This document shows positions 1 to 11,822 of a DNA stretch of 64,000 nucleotides, piece after piece. Below the pieces are notes generated by a model, which was given only the letters and a program-made list of their open reading frames with translations, was not told the origin of the DNA and made no database searches. The DNA lies in assembly GCF_030272615.1 (NCBI RefSeq), contig NC_081415.1:102850796-102914795 (forward strand). The letters are read 5' to 3'. Each line of letters begins with the position of its first letter. Position 1 is the stretch's first letter. Origin of the DNA: Cryptomeria japonica (lineage: Eukaryota; Streptophyta; Pinopsida; Cupressales; Cupressaceae). A program made the position numbers and the translations under genes.

Positions 1-2
1 TT

Positions 3-353
3 CTATATGTGCCTGAGTTTCGGGCGAACATGGGGTTGCTGACTGCGCTAGCTGAGAGGTGGCATTCTGAGACATGCACATTTCATTTTCCAATGGGTGA
101 GATGATAGTCACCTTAGAGGATGTCTACAAGATTCTACAGATACCGATCGATGGGGAGTTGATTCCCTATGATCGAGATGGAGACAGGGAAGCATTGAGA
201 CAAGTGTTCCGAGATCCAGGACTGGAGATGAGGGCTGGACATGTGGCATGGGACACGATGACATCGACAGGACTGACACTACCAGCAGTGCTAGGAGGAG
301 TGATCAGCGAGTTCTTCTGTATCAGTTTTGTACCATTTTGTATGATGATGTAG
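3..353 (+). pseudogene. Plant mobile domain (PMD) gene remnant, antisense to Gyp1
   Basis: The plus-strand frame contains the start of a plant mobile domain (the aminotransferase-like family that includes Arabidopsis MAIN and MAIL1). The signature is an ERWHSETCTFHF block followed by GEM-VTLEDV and IPIDGEL at about 50-170. The fragment is collinear with the Gyp3 gene around 51,770-52,060. Homology ends soon after a PAVLGG motif (about 290-300) and a stop follows at 351-353, so the C-terminal half seen in Gyp3 is deleted. The 5' part lies outside the window. Presence at the same place and orientation in two diverged elements argues that the gene was carried by their common ancestor. Confidence 0.8.
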
Positions 354-2026
354 ACACCTGCGGGTGATTAGAGCCATATGATTTTGACATCATTGTATCA
401 TGACACTTATGATTATATATATATATATGAGATTCATCCTTGCGGTAGCTATATGCATGTGTACCTATGTGATGAGATGTTTTTATGTGATGCTTATGAT
501 ATGGATGCAAATATGTACATAATAAAATGCAATATTTTTGTTCTTTTATGTTTTTAATATGTTATGCCAATGCAAATGTGAATGTATGAAATGCAAATGA
601 ATATGATAATGCAAATGATGAGATGCATGATGAAAATGTAAGATGTGCTAACATGTGTTATGTGCAGGATGTGATGCCATTGTGATATCTATATGTATGT
701 ATGAAATGCTTATATGTGGTAATGTAGGTGAAACTACATGAAATGCAAATGTTTTTGGTGTGTCATTATACTTAGTCATATGATAGCAGGCTACGCGGAC
801 TCAATAAGGATGATGGAAGTCAATCAAGAAAGGGGGATGGAAGATAGAAGATATGAAAATGAGAGAGCTTCTTGTGCGTTATCATCATTGAGCTTATTCT
901 GGCAAATAGGTTATGACAATCGAGGCATATGTTTGACCCAGAAAGTCATTGTACCTGTTTGTATGGAGATAAGACAGTCGCAAACAAGGAATGCCCCAGT
1001 TCATACTAAACTCACAACGTCCTCATATCCTTAGACAAGTCATAGCATTACTAAGAGACAATCTATAGACAGCAAAAGAAGAATAGGTGACGATACCCCA
1101 TCCTCGCCTTTCTAGTCAAAGACATCCTGGAGATATAATCTCTAGTCAAAGACATCTTGGAAAAGCTAAAAGACATGTCACCAAAAGATAAAATCAAAAG
1201 AAAACCAAGACTCGACACCAACATCTACTGTAGTCCTCAAGTTTAGTGTCTCTTGTCACTTGTATAGGTCTTATTTGATTGTGGTCACAATGTTTACTTT
1301 CACAAACTGATAGATAGCACTGAACCATATGTTGTCTGAGTCTGCTGAAAGATTTGATTTGTTGAAGCCTATTGTTGCTATTGTGTCTCATCTGAAATTG
1401 ACTGAATCCATGAAACTGATACTTTATTGCGGATAAGACGGAACTTTATTGCGGATTGGCGATGCAAATGCTATTTTATTGCGGATTGTGCGCGGATAGA
1501 CTAAAGAAGATTAGGAAGAAACTATACTCCTCAGAACGTGTGATGCTCTTAGTTCCACACCCATCACTAGATGTAGGATTTGCCTTAGCCACAGATAGGA
1601 GCTGATTTATTATGGATGGAAAGGGGTGAAAAGGAATATTATTATGAATGGCTAACCAATCTTGGGTAGATCAATAACAAGCCATGATGGGAATGTGTAA
1701 AGTTTATTATGGATAGATAGGTTGTGAGTGTGTACAAAGTGAAAAGATGAGATGAAATCCTGAAGGAGGGAGGAGCAATGTCTCTACGCATGGCGTTGGT
1801 GACCCAGTTTTCACCATGGTACTTGCCCAGGGCGCCACCAAAGTGGTTTTCACCATTGGACGAAATGTTTTTCTTTACTTTTTTTTATTTTTTATTTTAT
1901 TTTTTGTTGTCACAAGGCGCCTGTTTGCCAGGTTTTCACCAAGTAACGATTTTTATGTTTTATGATTTTTTTGTATTTTTGATTTTTTTGATTTTTTGTA
2001 TTTTTGAATTAGGATATTCTGAAGAG
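354..2026. other. Noncoding spacer between PMD remnant and pol end of Gyp1
   Basis: I see no credible gene here. The part at 360-740 is rich in ATG and TGA on the plus strand and poor in C, like 53.7-54.7 kb of Gyp3. A short direct duplication containing CTAGTCAAAGACATC lies around 1110-1165. From 1750 to 2026 the sequence is T-rich and resembles the same position in Gyp3 (55.6-56.2 kb), so this is retained 3' noncoding element sequence. Confidence 0.6.
1421..1495 (+). repeat. Three copies of a TTTATTGCGGAT word
   Basis: The 12-mer TTTATTGCGGAT occurs three times, starting near 1423, 1445 and 1475, with GC-containing linkers. It lies in the spacer between pol and the PMD remnant of Gyp1. Confidence 0.8.
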
Positions 2027-3060
2027 CTATGTGTAGAACCTGTGAAGGTGCATGCTATTGATAGGATCCTCCAAAGGTTCACCCTCGGTGGTTGAGAGCT
2101 GATATGCACCAGATCCATAGACTATTGTAATGATGTAAGGACCAAGCCAATTGGGTTCGAACTTGCCCTTCTTCTCTCTGTCTTGTTGATTTTTAGGATT
2201 TTCTCTGAGAACTAAGTCACCTATCTCAAATGTGCGAGGCTTGACTTTATGATTGTAGCTGCGACTCATTCGTTGTTGATAAGCCTTGAGATGATTAAAA
2301 GCAGTTTGTCTTCGTTCATCCAATAGTTCAAGTTCTTGTAAGTGAGAGACCCTGTAGTCTTCATCACTAATAATGTTTTGCAAAGAGACTCGTAAAGAGG
2401 GTAACTCAACCTCAATAGGCAAGATAGCTTCAGTGTCGTAGACAAGTGAATGGGGTGTAGCTCCTGTAGGTGTGCGGACGCTTGTGTGGTCATCGACTGT
2501 CTTTTTCAAGATTTTAAGGATTGTTTTATTAGACACCTCAGCTTGACCATTACCTTGGGGGTAATATGGTGTGGAGAAACGATGGGTAATATGGAAGCGG
2601 TCACAGAGTTCACAACACATCCTACTTTTTGAAGGGACGCCCGTTATCAGTGATGATGGAAACAAGAATACCGTATCGATAAATGATATAGTTGAGAATG
2701 AATGTAGCAATTTGTTTTTCCAGTGACTTGTGTAAGAGGCACAACTTAGATCCATTTTGTGAAATACTTTGTGGTAGTGATGATGAATTTATGACCGTTG
2801 GAAGAAGGAGAGTGAATCTTGCCTATGAGATCGATTCCCCACTGACAAAAGGGCCAAGGAGTCGCAATTGGTTGAAGTTCTTGCGCTGGCTCATGAATGA
2901 GCTCTCCATGAATTTGACATTGCTTACATTTCTTGACAAACTGACATGAGTCTTTTTCCATGTTGGGCCAGTAATATCCAGTCCTAATGAGTTTCTTGGC
3001 TAAGGTAGGACCACTAGAATGTGGACCACATATCCCTTCATGTACTTCACGTAACGCAAT
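2027..3060 (-). pseudogene. Gyp1 integrase
   Basis: Minus-strand coding sequence for the retroelement integrase, which inserts the cDNA into the genome. A Cys pair of the zinc-binding domain (KKCKQC) lies near 2925. The catalytic core follows with FCQWGIDLIGKI and, after a frame change near 2755, YYPQGNGQAEVSNK, which holds the catalytic glutamate. The end GPYIITIVYGSGAYQL is the usual gypsy C-terminal region. The frame change and the lack of an intact second Asp block make it inactive. The RNase H frame ends at 3061 just upstream. Confidence 0.88.
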
Positions 3061-3891
3061 CTAAGCTTCGTCGCTTTCTAAACATCTAAGAAGAGTGCCA
3101 TCTAGACCTCGACGGTATAGGATATCGGCTAAAATGACATATCGAGAAGATTGGCGAATGAAAGTGCGACATTGGTTATTGGATAGGTCAGGAGGAAGGG
3201 TATTGTCATGAAGGTATGTGAAAATGGAACCATATAATTGGGACTCGGGACCAACAACACATATCATTTCAGTAGGAGTGCTTTCATATGAGGGAACCAA
3301 AAGGTTATCCACCAAGAACTCATAGCAGGTCTCATTCGGTGGTAGATCGATTAGTGAAGCAATTGTAGCCATGGCATCTGCGGCTCGATTCTGCTCTCTT
3401 GGTATTTGCTCAAAGTCTATCTTCGTGAACTGTTGTTTCAAGTCATCCACCATTCTTTTATAGGGCATTAATTTCTCATCCTTTGTTTGGTAGTCATTAG
3501 TTGCTTGACGAATTAGAAGTTGAGAGTCCCCAAAAACATGAAGTTCCTGGATCTTCCACTGAACTGCAATCCGTAATCCAGTTGTTAGTGCCTCATATTC
3601 CACTATGTTATTAGTGCAGGGAAATGATAATCGATATGATTTTGGTATAGAATCCCCTTGATGAGTTATGAAGAGGATGCCAGCTCCTGCCCCGTGCTGT
3701 GTATATGAGTCGTCAAAATATAGTTGCCAAGGCTTTGCATGTGACACTATTAAAATGGATTCATTTGGAAATTCTGAAATTAGAGGAATATCATCTATCA
3801 TGGGAGCATCTACTAACTGATCTGTGATAGCTTGTCCTTTTATTGCTTTTCTATCCACATATTCAATGTCGAATTCACTCAAGAGCATCAC
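3061..3891 (-). pseudogene. Gyp1 second (Tat-type) RNase H domain
   Basis: This 276-codon open stretch matches the extra RNase H of Tat-lineage elements. It begins PWQLYFDDSYTQHGAGAG; the first acidic motif reads DDS where relatives, including Gyp3, have DGS. It continues with NIVEYEAL (second acidic residue), VFGDSQLLIRQ (third) and REQNRAADAMA (fourth). It lies after the conventional RNase H and before integrase. The tail from about 3330 to 3061 leads into integrase and shows YVILADILYRRGLDGTLLRC. The short interval 3892-3990 is the same reading frame behind a stop. Confidence 0.88.
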
Positions 3892-3990
3892 TCATTTGGC
3901 TAATCGCCCAGTAAGCGTTGCTTTATTGAGAAGGTATTTCAATGGATCGATCCTTGCAACCAACTTAGTCTTATGAGTTAGCATGTAATG

Positions 3991-5397
3991 TCATAATTTC
4001 TGTGAAGCAAAGACCACAGCGAGACATGCATGCTCAATTGGTGTGTAATTTAGCTCATATCCCACCAAGGTACGACTGATGTAGTAGATTGTCTTTTCTT
4101 TGCCCTCGGCAACTTGTTGTGCTAAGAGTGGCCCCAGTGCTGTTGAAGTAGTTGATATGTATAGTAATAGAGGTTGATCTGGAACTGGTGGCATCAAAAC
4201 TGGCGGATTCAGAAGATAATCTTTGAGTATTTGGAAAGCCTGTTGACAGTTATCATCCCATTTGAATTTGGTGTTTTTATGTAGCAAGTACTGAAAAGGA
4301 TTACACTTATTTGCAAGTTGTGCTATGAATCTTTGTATGGATTGGAGTCTCCCTTGCAAAGATCGAAGTTGACTGATATTTTGTGGTGGTTGCATCTCTA
4401 GGATGGCCTTGACTTTTGTTGGATCGGCTTTGATTCCTCTTTTTGATACAATGAATCCTAGGAGCTTCCCAGAGGTTACTCCAAAGACACATTTCTTGGG
4501 GTTTAATCTTACTTTGTATTTTTCCAACCGATCAAAGATGACTGAAAGTATGTCCAAATGTGTATCTTTGTCTACTGATTTGCCCAAGAGGTCGTCAACA
4601 TAATCTTCCACAATAACGTGCATGAGATCATGAAAGATAGTAGTCATGGCTCTTTGATATGTAGCGCCTACATTTTTTAGCCCGAAGGGCATGACATTCC
4701 AATAGAAAGTTCCCCAAGGACAAGTGAATGTTGTTTTGTGCTAATCCTCGGATGCAATTTTTATTTGATTATAACCAGAGAATCCATCCATCAATGATAA
4801 CATTTCATGACCTGCTATGAGATCTACAATCAAATCTATGTTTGTTAATGGGAAGTCATCCTTAGGACAAGCTTTGTTGATGTCTCTGAAGTCTGTACAT
4901 ATCTTGATGCTACGATCTGGTTTACTGATAGGCACTAAGTTGGAGATCCATTCGGGATAATCAATTGGGCGTATGAATCCGACATCCAATAATTTCTCAA
5001 GCTCTGCGTTGACTAATAATGCCACTTGTGGATGCATCTTTCTTAATTTATGTTTCACTGGTTTTGCCCCCAGTTTAACTGTCAAATGATGTATTACCAA
5101 ATCCGGATCCAATCCAGGCATATCAGCATATGACCATGCAAAGTTGATTTGTCATTCTGTGAAGAAACTTATGAATTTTGACCTTTCTGACTCTGTCAAA
5201 GATTGAGCTAGGAATATGTTGTGTGGAACTTCTTCTGTGCCAATGTTTGTTTTGATAGTCTCCTTTACCAACATGGATGACTTTTCCTCATATGATGCTG
5301 GGAGAATGTCGAGCCTTCCATCTTTGGGTGCCTCAGAGAGGTTTTCGCCCTCAGATACATCCTTTCTTTTTACTTTTTTGGGGTCAGATAGTGCCAC
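3991..5397 (-). pseudogene. Gyp1 reverse transcriptase and first RNase H
   Basis: One minus-strand frame with a few stops (near 5150, 4740 and 4693). It starts in the protease-RT linker (SDPKKVKRKDVSEGENLSEA). RT follows with DMPGLDPDLVIHHL, ICTDFRDINKACPKDDFPL, DGFSGYNQIKI, MPFGLKNVGATYQRAM and the catalytic YVDD near 4595. The conventional RNase H ends the segment with ISRTLVGYELNYTPIEHACL. The YVDD box, the thumb (GFIVSKRGIKADPTKVKAI) and the downstream integrase identify Ty3/gypsy and exclude a caulimovirus-like pararetrovirus. Confidence 0.92.
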
Positions 5398-5549
5398 AAT
5401 GTGGTTTTCGCCATAAGACCCTTAATTTATTTTTATTTTTATATTTTTGCGACTGGAAGGCCCAACACCCTCACCAAAATATGCCACGTTGTTGAGTTCT
5501 ACAGTGTATCCTGCTTTATGGTCCCTAAGGGGAAGATCATCTCGTATGC

Positions 5550-6947
5550 CTAGATAATCAATGAAGGCCTCATCATTTTGGAATGTATCGAACTGTGCAG
5601 GTCCTTCATGGTCCCAGTCAATGAGTTGGTGGTGAACAAGTGGAAGGCCTTTGATGTCTTCGAAGTTAGCGGGGCTAAGAGTGAAAATGCAGTTATATTC
5701 AAGTATGTCGAGGTAGTCATGAGGTCATTGTTGGCACTCTCCTCGTCTGTCTCGATAGTGAACGAATCCAAATGGTCATCACTAGTAGCACATTTTGGGA
5801 CAGGTGTTCTCATTCTTTGTGATTTCGACCTAGAACCTAGAGACAAGGGCTGCGTGGAATCCTCAGGAGTTGTTTCTTGACCAACTTTGAATTTTCTATA
5901 AAATTCCTCTTCTTCTGTGGGTTCACCTGGTTCTTTGAATGTCTCGGTGAGTTCATAGTCACTAGAGGATTTGTCCAAATCCCATTCCCACTCATTGGAG
6001 TCTGTGGAATAGCGATTCTCTTGTTGAATTTTGGCAGCTTTGATTTGTAATGCTTCTCCTGTCTTTTGAGTGTGGATCTTGGAAGTCATGAAACCAAGTC
6101 CTTTCAAGCGTTCCCTTTTGAATGTCAATTCATGTTGTAAAGGTTCAATGATGCCTTCCTTCCTTAAGCCAAGAGGACTTTTGCCATCATATCCAAATAT
6201 TTGTAGGATCTTGAATCCTTTGCCATACTTTTCACATGGTATGCTAATGTGATCTTGTGTATCATTTCCAAGGTCTTTGTAAAGCATGTTGTATAAGTCT
6301 TCTTCTTCCAGTTCACCCCATCTTTGAAAGGTCGTAGGGTCCCATTTGAGTATAATGATAGATACCTGCTTATTAGGATGTGGTCTTTCATATTCTTTTG
6401 GTGAACTCATTACTTGTTGTAAGCACATGGTTTGATTCAAAGTGTATTCACCCATGCCCTTGTCCTGAAGTTTCCCTTTAAGCTCACCTTGTTTTGATGT
6501 CGAAGGTTTTAATGATTCAGGATCAATGTATGCAGAAAAAGGGACAACTTCCCTATTACTCGGAATGATCATCTCAGTTTTCGGTCTCAAGTTATTGCAG
6601 TATATGTATGGATTAGGATCACCATTAACTGTTATTTCAACTCCATTGTGAGGAAACTTAATGCATTGGTGATATGTAGATGGGACTGCCCTCATTTCAT
6701 GAATCCATGGACATCCTAGCAATATGTTGTATGTGAGATCTAGGTCTAGGACTTGACAAACCACATCCTTCATAACTAGCCCAACTCTAAGAGGCAAGGT
6801 GACTGTGCCTTTGGATGAACGCTCTTCATCATCATATGCCTTGATGGTAATTTTGTTTGTAGAATTCACAGCTTTATCAGAATACCCTAATTGTTTAATA
6901 GTGCTTAATGTAAAAATGTTTAGACCTGCTCCTCCATCTATCAGGAC
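5550..6947 (-). pseudogene. Gyp1 protease with G-patch-like segment and linker
   Basis: The aspartic protease active site reads LIDGGAGLN near 6930 (DGGA instead of the usual DSGA). A stop at 6948-6950 precedes it. The flap region and ILLGCPWIH follow near 6710. About residues 215-262 of the 439-codon open stretch (roughly 6080-6225) fit the G-patch pattern: GYDGKSPLGLRKEGIIEPL then RLKGLGF. A long acidic and polar linker follows. The linker continues past 5550 in another frame, with FQNDEAFIDYLGIRDDLP conserved in Gyp3. Polyprotein processing is the known role of the protease; the role of the G-patch segment is unknown. Confidence 0.82.
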
Positions 6948-9510
6948 TCATTTTATTTGATGTTTGTGTATGAAGGCTTCAATGTGCAAAGGTGCATTAT
7001 GTGCCTGACTTATGGAGGCGTCATCGGCTTCTGTGAATGTAAGGTAGTGTGGAATAGAAAGGTATCCCATCATGGCTTGAAACTGGTCCATGTTTAGATC
7101 AGTAGGGACAGCAGTGTCTCTCAAGATTTTGTCAAGAATAGCTTTATGTGCGGGGGTTATGCCTAAGAGCTCAAGGATGGAGATGAGCGCGGGTGTCTTC
7201 CCCAACTGTTCTGCAAGGTCATACTCAGGTTTAGTTGACGATGAAGCGATGTTTTTAGCTGGAGCACCTTGCAAGGTGAATTTACCTTGACGAGTTGTAA
7301 CATTACATTCAGAGGTAGGTTCGAAAGAAGATCCTATTCCTTTTAGGACAATCTTGGGTCTTTGGGTAGAATTCTCAGGCGTTTTGTCTTTTATAATAAT
7401 GGAAGAGACATAATTGTCCATTGAAATATGATTAACAATTGAATCATAGTTATAGGATGCTCTGGTATAGTTAGTTTGGTCATCTATGGCTTTAGCTTTT
7501 CCCTTGTCATGTTTTGGGAATGGTTCCTTAAACATTTCATGTTCTTGATTGGATGATTGTCCTTCAATCTCAATTTCACCTCTATCAATAAGATCTTGTA
7601 TGATGTTCTTCCGTTGATGACAGTTTGCTGTTTTATGACCCTTGCTCTTATGAAATTCACAATACTCATTATCATTCCACCAATTTGGTTTAACCTTTGG
7701 CTCATATGGAGGCAAATCTGGAATTGTTATTATTTTGTTTGCCACTATCTTCTTGAAAACTGACTCTAGTGGTTCTCCCAATGGTGTGTACTTCCTTCAT
7801 GATCTGGAAGTTGTTTGAGTATTCACTTGATTGTTTGTAGAGCTTGATCCAGAAAAAACAATCTTGGGTTGTATTGTATTGGCATCCACAACACCATCAT
7901 TGACTGTGTTCTTGTTTTTATTCCAGAATCTTGGCTTGTCTTTTCCTTTATAGTCCTCTTTGTTTTCTTTGAATATCTTAATTACTCCTTGCTCAATTAG
8001 GACCTTCTCTATTGCTAAACCTTTTTCAATGACATCCTTGAAGGTGGACAAACAAGATTTTCTCAAGTCATAACCAATGTCTTTGTTAACATTCTGAGTG
8101 AACATTTCTACCATTTGTTTTTGTGAAATTTCACAAGAGCATTTGCTGGCTAGATTCCTCCATCTTTGTAAAAATGATGAAAAAGATTCTCCATCCTTTT
8201 GCTTGGTGATGCACAAAGTAGTGACCGATATGTCTGTCTCTATGTTGTATGAGAAATGTTGGATGAATGCCTCAGCTAAGTCACCCCATGACTTAATTCC
8301 AGGTGGGAGTTGGGAGAACCATTCCATAGCTTGATCACCTAAGCTCTGTGGGAATAATCTCATCAAATATGTCTCTTCTGCTGCTACCTCAATGCAAGTT
8401 GTGAAAAATTGTCTTATGTGTGCCTTAGGATCCCCTTTTCCTCTATACTTATCAAACTTAGGTGTCACAAAGTGTGTAGGAAATGGAGGCATTGGAATGC
8501 TTTTGTCAAATGGATAGGGACATGTCTCTCATTGTGTAAGTTGGCTTCGGTGTATTTATGTCCTCCATTTTCTTTTGTAAGTCCTTGATTTGCTGTTCCA
8601 AATTGGTCTTAGGTGGAGATCGACTTCTTGGACCATACCCCATGCTTGAGGCACCAATTGGAGGAGGAACATGTTGCATATATGGATGATGTTGATCATA
8701 CACATGTTCATATGGAGGAGGTCTATAATGATGCTGTGTATATGGACCACTTGGTATAGAATCATGGTGAGGAATGGAATATCTGCTTTGTCCTTGTATA
8801 CCATACTCTATAGGCATGTCATGAGTTTGTTCTAGTGTGTTGCCCCCAAATTTGACACGGGGTTTCCTTGTGTCCAAATTTTGAGCATGCCTTTGAATAT
8901 CCAATTGCTTTGGTGGTTGATCCTTAGCATTGGTATGTGATTGAGCATATTTTTCTACATAAGACTTCCATAATGGTTTGCGAAGGTGAGTATCATATGC
9001 TTGACCCTGTGTGTATGGGACCTCAGGTTTTTGAAACAAGGATGATGGTTATTCAGGCACAAGATGTGGTCCTCTATTGCCTCCACTATTAGGCCTCCTT
9101 TGATCCGCGTTGAGGTGAGGTTGTTGCAAAGGTCAATTTTCCATTATTTGAGACATGTCAAAATCATGAGGAATCTTGGCTCCACTATGTGCCATCACTT
9201 GTAGAAAATACTGTCTATCTCTCCTCATTATTTCCTCAACCAATCGATTGAAACAGGGATCCATAATGGTGTCTTCCACTTCTGTTGAATGTACGGAAAA
9301 GTTGTCCATATTGTCATTGTGTGTATCATTGTTGTTTATAGTCTCCATGTTCTCAACGTTTAGAATGTTTCTATAAGCATCCATGTCAGGTAATGTGTTA
9401 TGATTAGAATTAAAAAAGATATCATTGTCATATTCATAGGAACTCATGTTTGCGGACTCTTGAGCCTCTTTAGTTTCTCTCTTAGATTTTTGGGAACGGG
9501 TTTCAACCAT
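6948..9510 (-). pseudogene. Gyp1 gag (capsid and nucleocapsid)
   Basis: The start at 9510 (MVETRSQKSKRETKE) is the first ATG of a frame that reaches 9133. Further open stretches cover 9039-8506, 8492-7797 and 7781-6948. The retrotransposon gag core is clear at 8490-7990: TPKFDKYRGKGDPKAHIRQF, LMRLFPQSLGDQAMEWF and FLQRWRNLASKCS. A knuckle of CX2HX4HX4C form (CEFHKSKGHKTANC) lies near 7660. A frame change near 8525 separates the start of the conserved CPYPFD motif from the upstream part. Stops occur at 9133, about 9040 and 7797. The motif NVNDGVVDAN-like (N-T-VNDGVVDANT) near 7890 is shared with Gyp2 and Gyp3. Confidence 0.88.
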
Positions 9511-9999
9511 GAACTAGGTATTGACCAAGATGTGTGAGACTAGATGAAAATGGAAAAGAGTATGGAAGACCAAGAGTTGGATGAAATGTAAATGAATTTG
9601 AAGTGTACTTGCAATGTCCAAAGTGTAAGACCAAGTATGCATGTAGTAGAGTAGGTGCGGCTTCCAAAGAGATGATAGTTTCTCTTGATGAGGTAAGTTG
9701 ACCTTGACTCTAAGTAAGACCAAATGAGACCCAAAGGTGATAGACCTTGATGAGGGACCACTTAGCAAAATGTTGTTGTATGTAGTGTGTTGACAAAGTA
9801 TGATGAGGACAAGCAAGTGACCTTTTGACTCAAGTTTAGACAAATGTGATTGTAATGTAAGGTGTAAAGCAATGATGGACTTTGTGAGACCTAAAAGACA
9901 GGTTGAATTCTAGATGAAAACCTAGAGAGATACCTAGGAAGCTCAATAAGTCTGAAACTGACTGTTCCTTGTTTGTTGGATTATGAAAGTTTTCAATTT

Positions 10000-10235
10000 T
10001 GAACACAGATGTGCCTGTATACTTCACAGATGCGCTCAAATGACACAGACGACGCTACTCTGTTAGACACATATGCGCTTAAATGACACAGATGTGGTTC
10101 TGTCAGACATAGATGCGTTTCTAAGATGTTGTAAGTGCAATGTTGCTCAAGAGAACACAGACGCGTTTCTACCCTTCACAGACGCAGTTATATGACACAG
10201 ACACTGTTCTGTCAGACACAGACGCGTTTCTGCAA
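10000..10235 (+). repeat. Leader word array 1 (ACACAGACGCGTTTCT-like)
   Basis: About ten degenerate copies of an ACACAGACGCG word, often followed by TTCT. Copies begin near 10003, 10024, 10043, 10066, 10086, 10104, 10153, 10176, 10194 and 10215. Most neighbours are spaced by about 18-22 bp. Copy divergence is mainly C to T or G to A. Confidence 0.85.
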
Positions 10236-10944
10236 ACTTTGTGCAGTTTTTCCAATCTGTAAAGTTGTTTTGTTGTGACCAAATCTGAATGTTTGACTAT
10301 TTTTCATGACAAGAGGACACAGTGTTGATGAGGACTCAATGTTTGCAAATGTTTAGACTCAAAATGACTCAAAAGAAAATGTGTTGTTTGATGTAAAAAT
10401 GTTTTGCATACACTTGAAGAGACAAAAGACACTATGTTTTGATGTTTGGTCTTGAATGTTTGAATGTTTAAAATAAGTCAAGCACAATTCTTATGGCTGG
10501 CCAAGACAATAGTTGTTGATCCCACATGGAGTTTCCCCCGAGGCTACACTATTCAGAGTGGATACTTAGATGCTTGACCCCACTGGCTCCACCCTCGACA
10601 CTCACTTCTCAGGACAACCAAGCATCAGTCCCCACGAAAACTCCTCATGACGAACTTTGTATCTCTACTAAGAATTGTATGTGTGTGGACCGCTACCAGA
10701 GGTCCGACCTCCTGCCCCAACAACTAGAAGGATTTTGGCTTCTAAAATAAAAAGGTGCTAGTAAGGGCATCCGCTCGTGTGGCCATACATACGGCACTTT
10801 CAGCTCTGTAAATACATAAGGTTCCCAGCCGGTAGGGGTTACGCCCTACAATTGATCAAATAAATTTGATCAAACGGGTTTATGGGGAGACATAGTGTCG
10901 GTATGAACTAATCAGCACACGTTATCCATAGTTTTCACCATGAC

Positions 10945-11068
10945 TACAATTGTTTATAGTGGTTCGAAAGAGGTGGGTTTTCCTCGCTACCACTTGGGTC
11001 GTTCTCTTCTCACTAGTAGTCCTAATGACCACACGGGGAGACAGACCCTCTAAAGATTAAACAAAAAG
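10945..11068 (-). other. Conserved leader block shared with Gyp2
   Basis: On the minus strand a segment reads TTTAGAGGGTCTG, then TAGTGAGAAGAGAACGACCC followed by AAGTGG, then ACCACTATAAACAA. Gyp2 has the same order at about 38535-38675, with TAGTGAGAA-GGAACGACCCAAGTGG nearly identical. The surrounding leader is otherwise hard to align. Confidence 0.7.
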
Positions 11069-11424
11069 AGCCTATTGCTCAAGACACAAAAGACAATGGT
11101 TCAATTTTAGTGCACCAATTGAAGTGTTTGCTAGTCTATGAAAACGAGACACACAATAAAAATCAAAACCCTTGCCAAGGTCCTGCAACAAAGATCTATT
11201 AGTAGTTTGGATTGTTTCAAATGATCACCCCTTCCTGCAAGCACACAAGTTAGGTAAATTTTAGATCCAAAAGACTTTGTGAAATAGGGGCCTTCGACAA
11301 AATGATTTTTGCTTTCAAGACAAGTTGCACCAATTTCGTTAGCTAGATCTAAAGATGTTAGCTCAAAATAAACTAGATCTGAAAACCCAAATGAAAAACC
11401 GAATCAAAGAAGTTCAAAATGTAA

Positions 11425-11715
11425 CAACTTCACACAGACGCGGTTATCAGAGACACAAACGCTACAAAATTTTGCGAACGCGCTTAGATCCAACACAAAC
11501 GCGATTCCAGAACACAGACGCGGCTCTTGGACGCAGATGCAACTCCTGGACGTAGACGTGACAGAAAACTCCAAAGACGCGACTAGGTAACACATACGCG
11601 ACTCTCAGAATCTGCAAAAAAAATAGAATGCTATCGAGGATGCAGACGCGATTCTAGATGTCGCAGATGCGAAAAAAATAAAAAATGTGATTCGAGAGTA
11701 CGCAGACGTGAAAAT
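11425..11715 (+). repeat. Leader word array 2 (ACACAGACGCGATTC-like)
   Basis: About twelve copies of the same word as at 10.0-10.2 kb, for example ACACAGACGCGG, ACACAAACGCGATTCC and ACACATACGCGACTC. Between 11431 and 11600 they follow each other every 18-22 bp. The array lies next to the primer binding site of Gyp1. Confidence 0.88.
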
Positions 11716-11802
11716 ATCAAAATGTTGTTGGAAATGTCAGATCTGCAACTTCAAAAGCACAAAATCTGCACCAAAAGATGTTAAATGCGAAAGGGACAAG
11801 AG

Positions 11803-11820
11803 TCCCACCGGGTGTGCCAA
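11803..11820 (-). promoter_or_regulatory. Gyp1 primer binding site
   Basis: The minus strand reads TGGCACACCCGGTGGGAC three bases after the CA end of the 5' LTR. Compare TGGCGCCCACTGTGGGGC at the same place in Gyp2. This is where a host tRNA would prime minus-strand synthesis; the tRNA was not identified. Confidence 0.75.
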
Positions 11821-11822
11821 AA

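Larger units (their letters stand above)
9514..11802 (-). other. Gyp1 leader (5' untranslated region)
   Basis: Noncoding leader between the primer binding site and the gag start. It contains two arrays of an ACACAGACGCG-like word (listed separately) and, between them, a block at about 10945-11068 that is partly identical to the leader of Gyp2. I see no convincing gene; the short open stretches here are not conserved. Confidence 0.7.

Noticed and set aside
1778-2095. Phe-rich plus-strand frame opposite the pol end
   Set aside because: It is the antisense of an A-rich noncoding region and the integrase C-terminus; it resembles a membrane protein only by T-richness.
3991-5397. Endogenous caulimovirus-type pararetrovirus
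   Set aside because: Integrase, LTRs and Tat-type dual RNase H are present and no movement protein or coat motif is seen; Ty3/gypsy explains everything.
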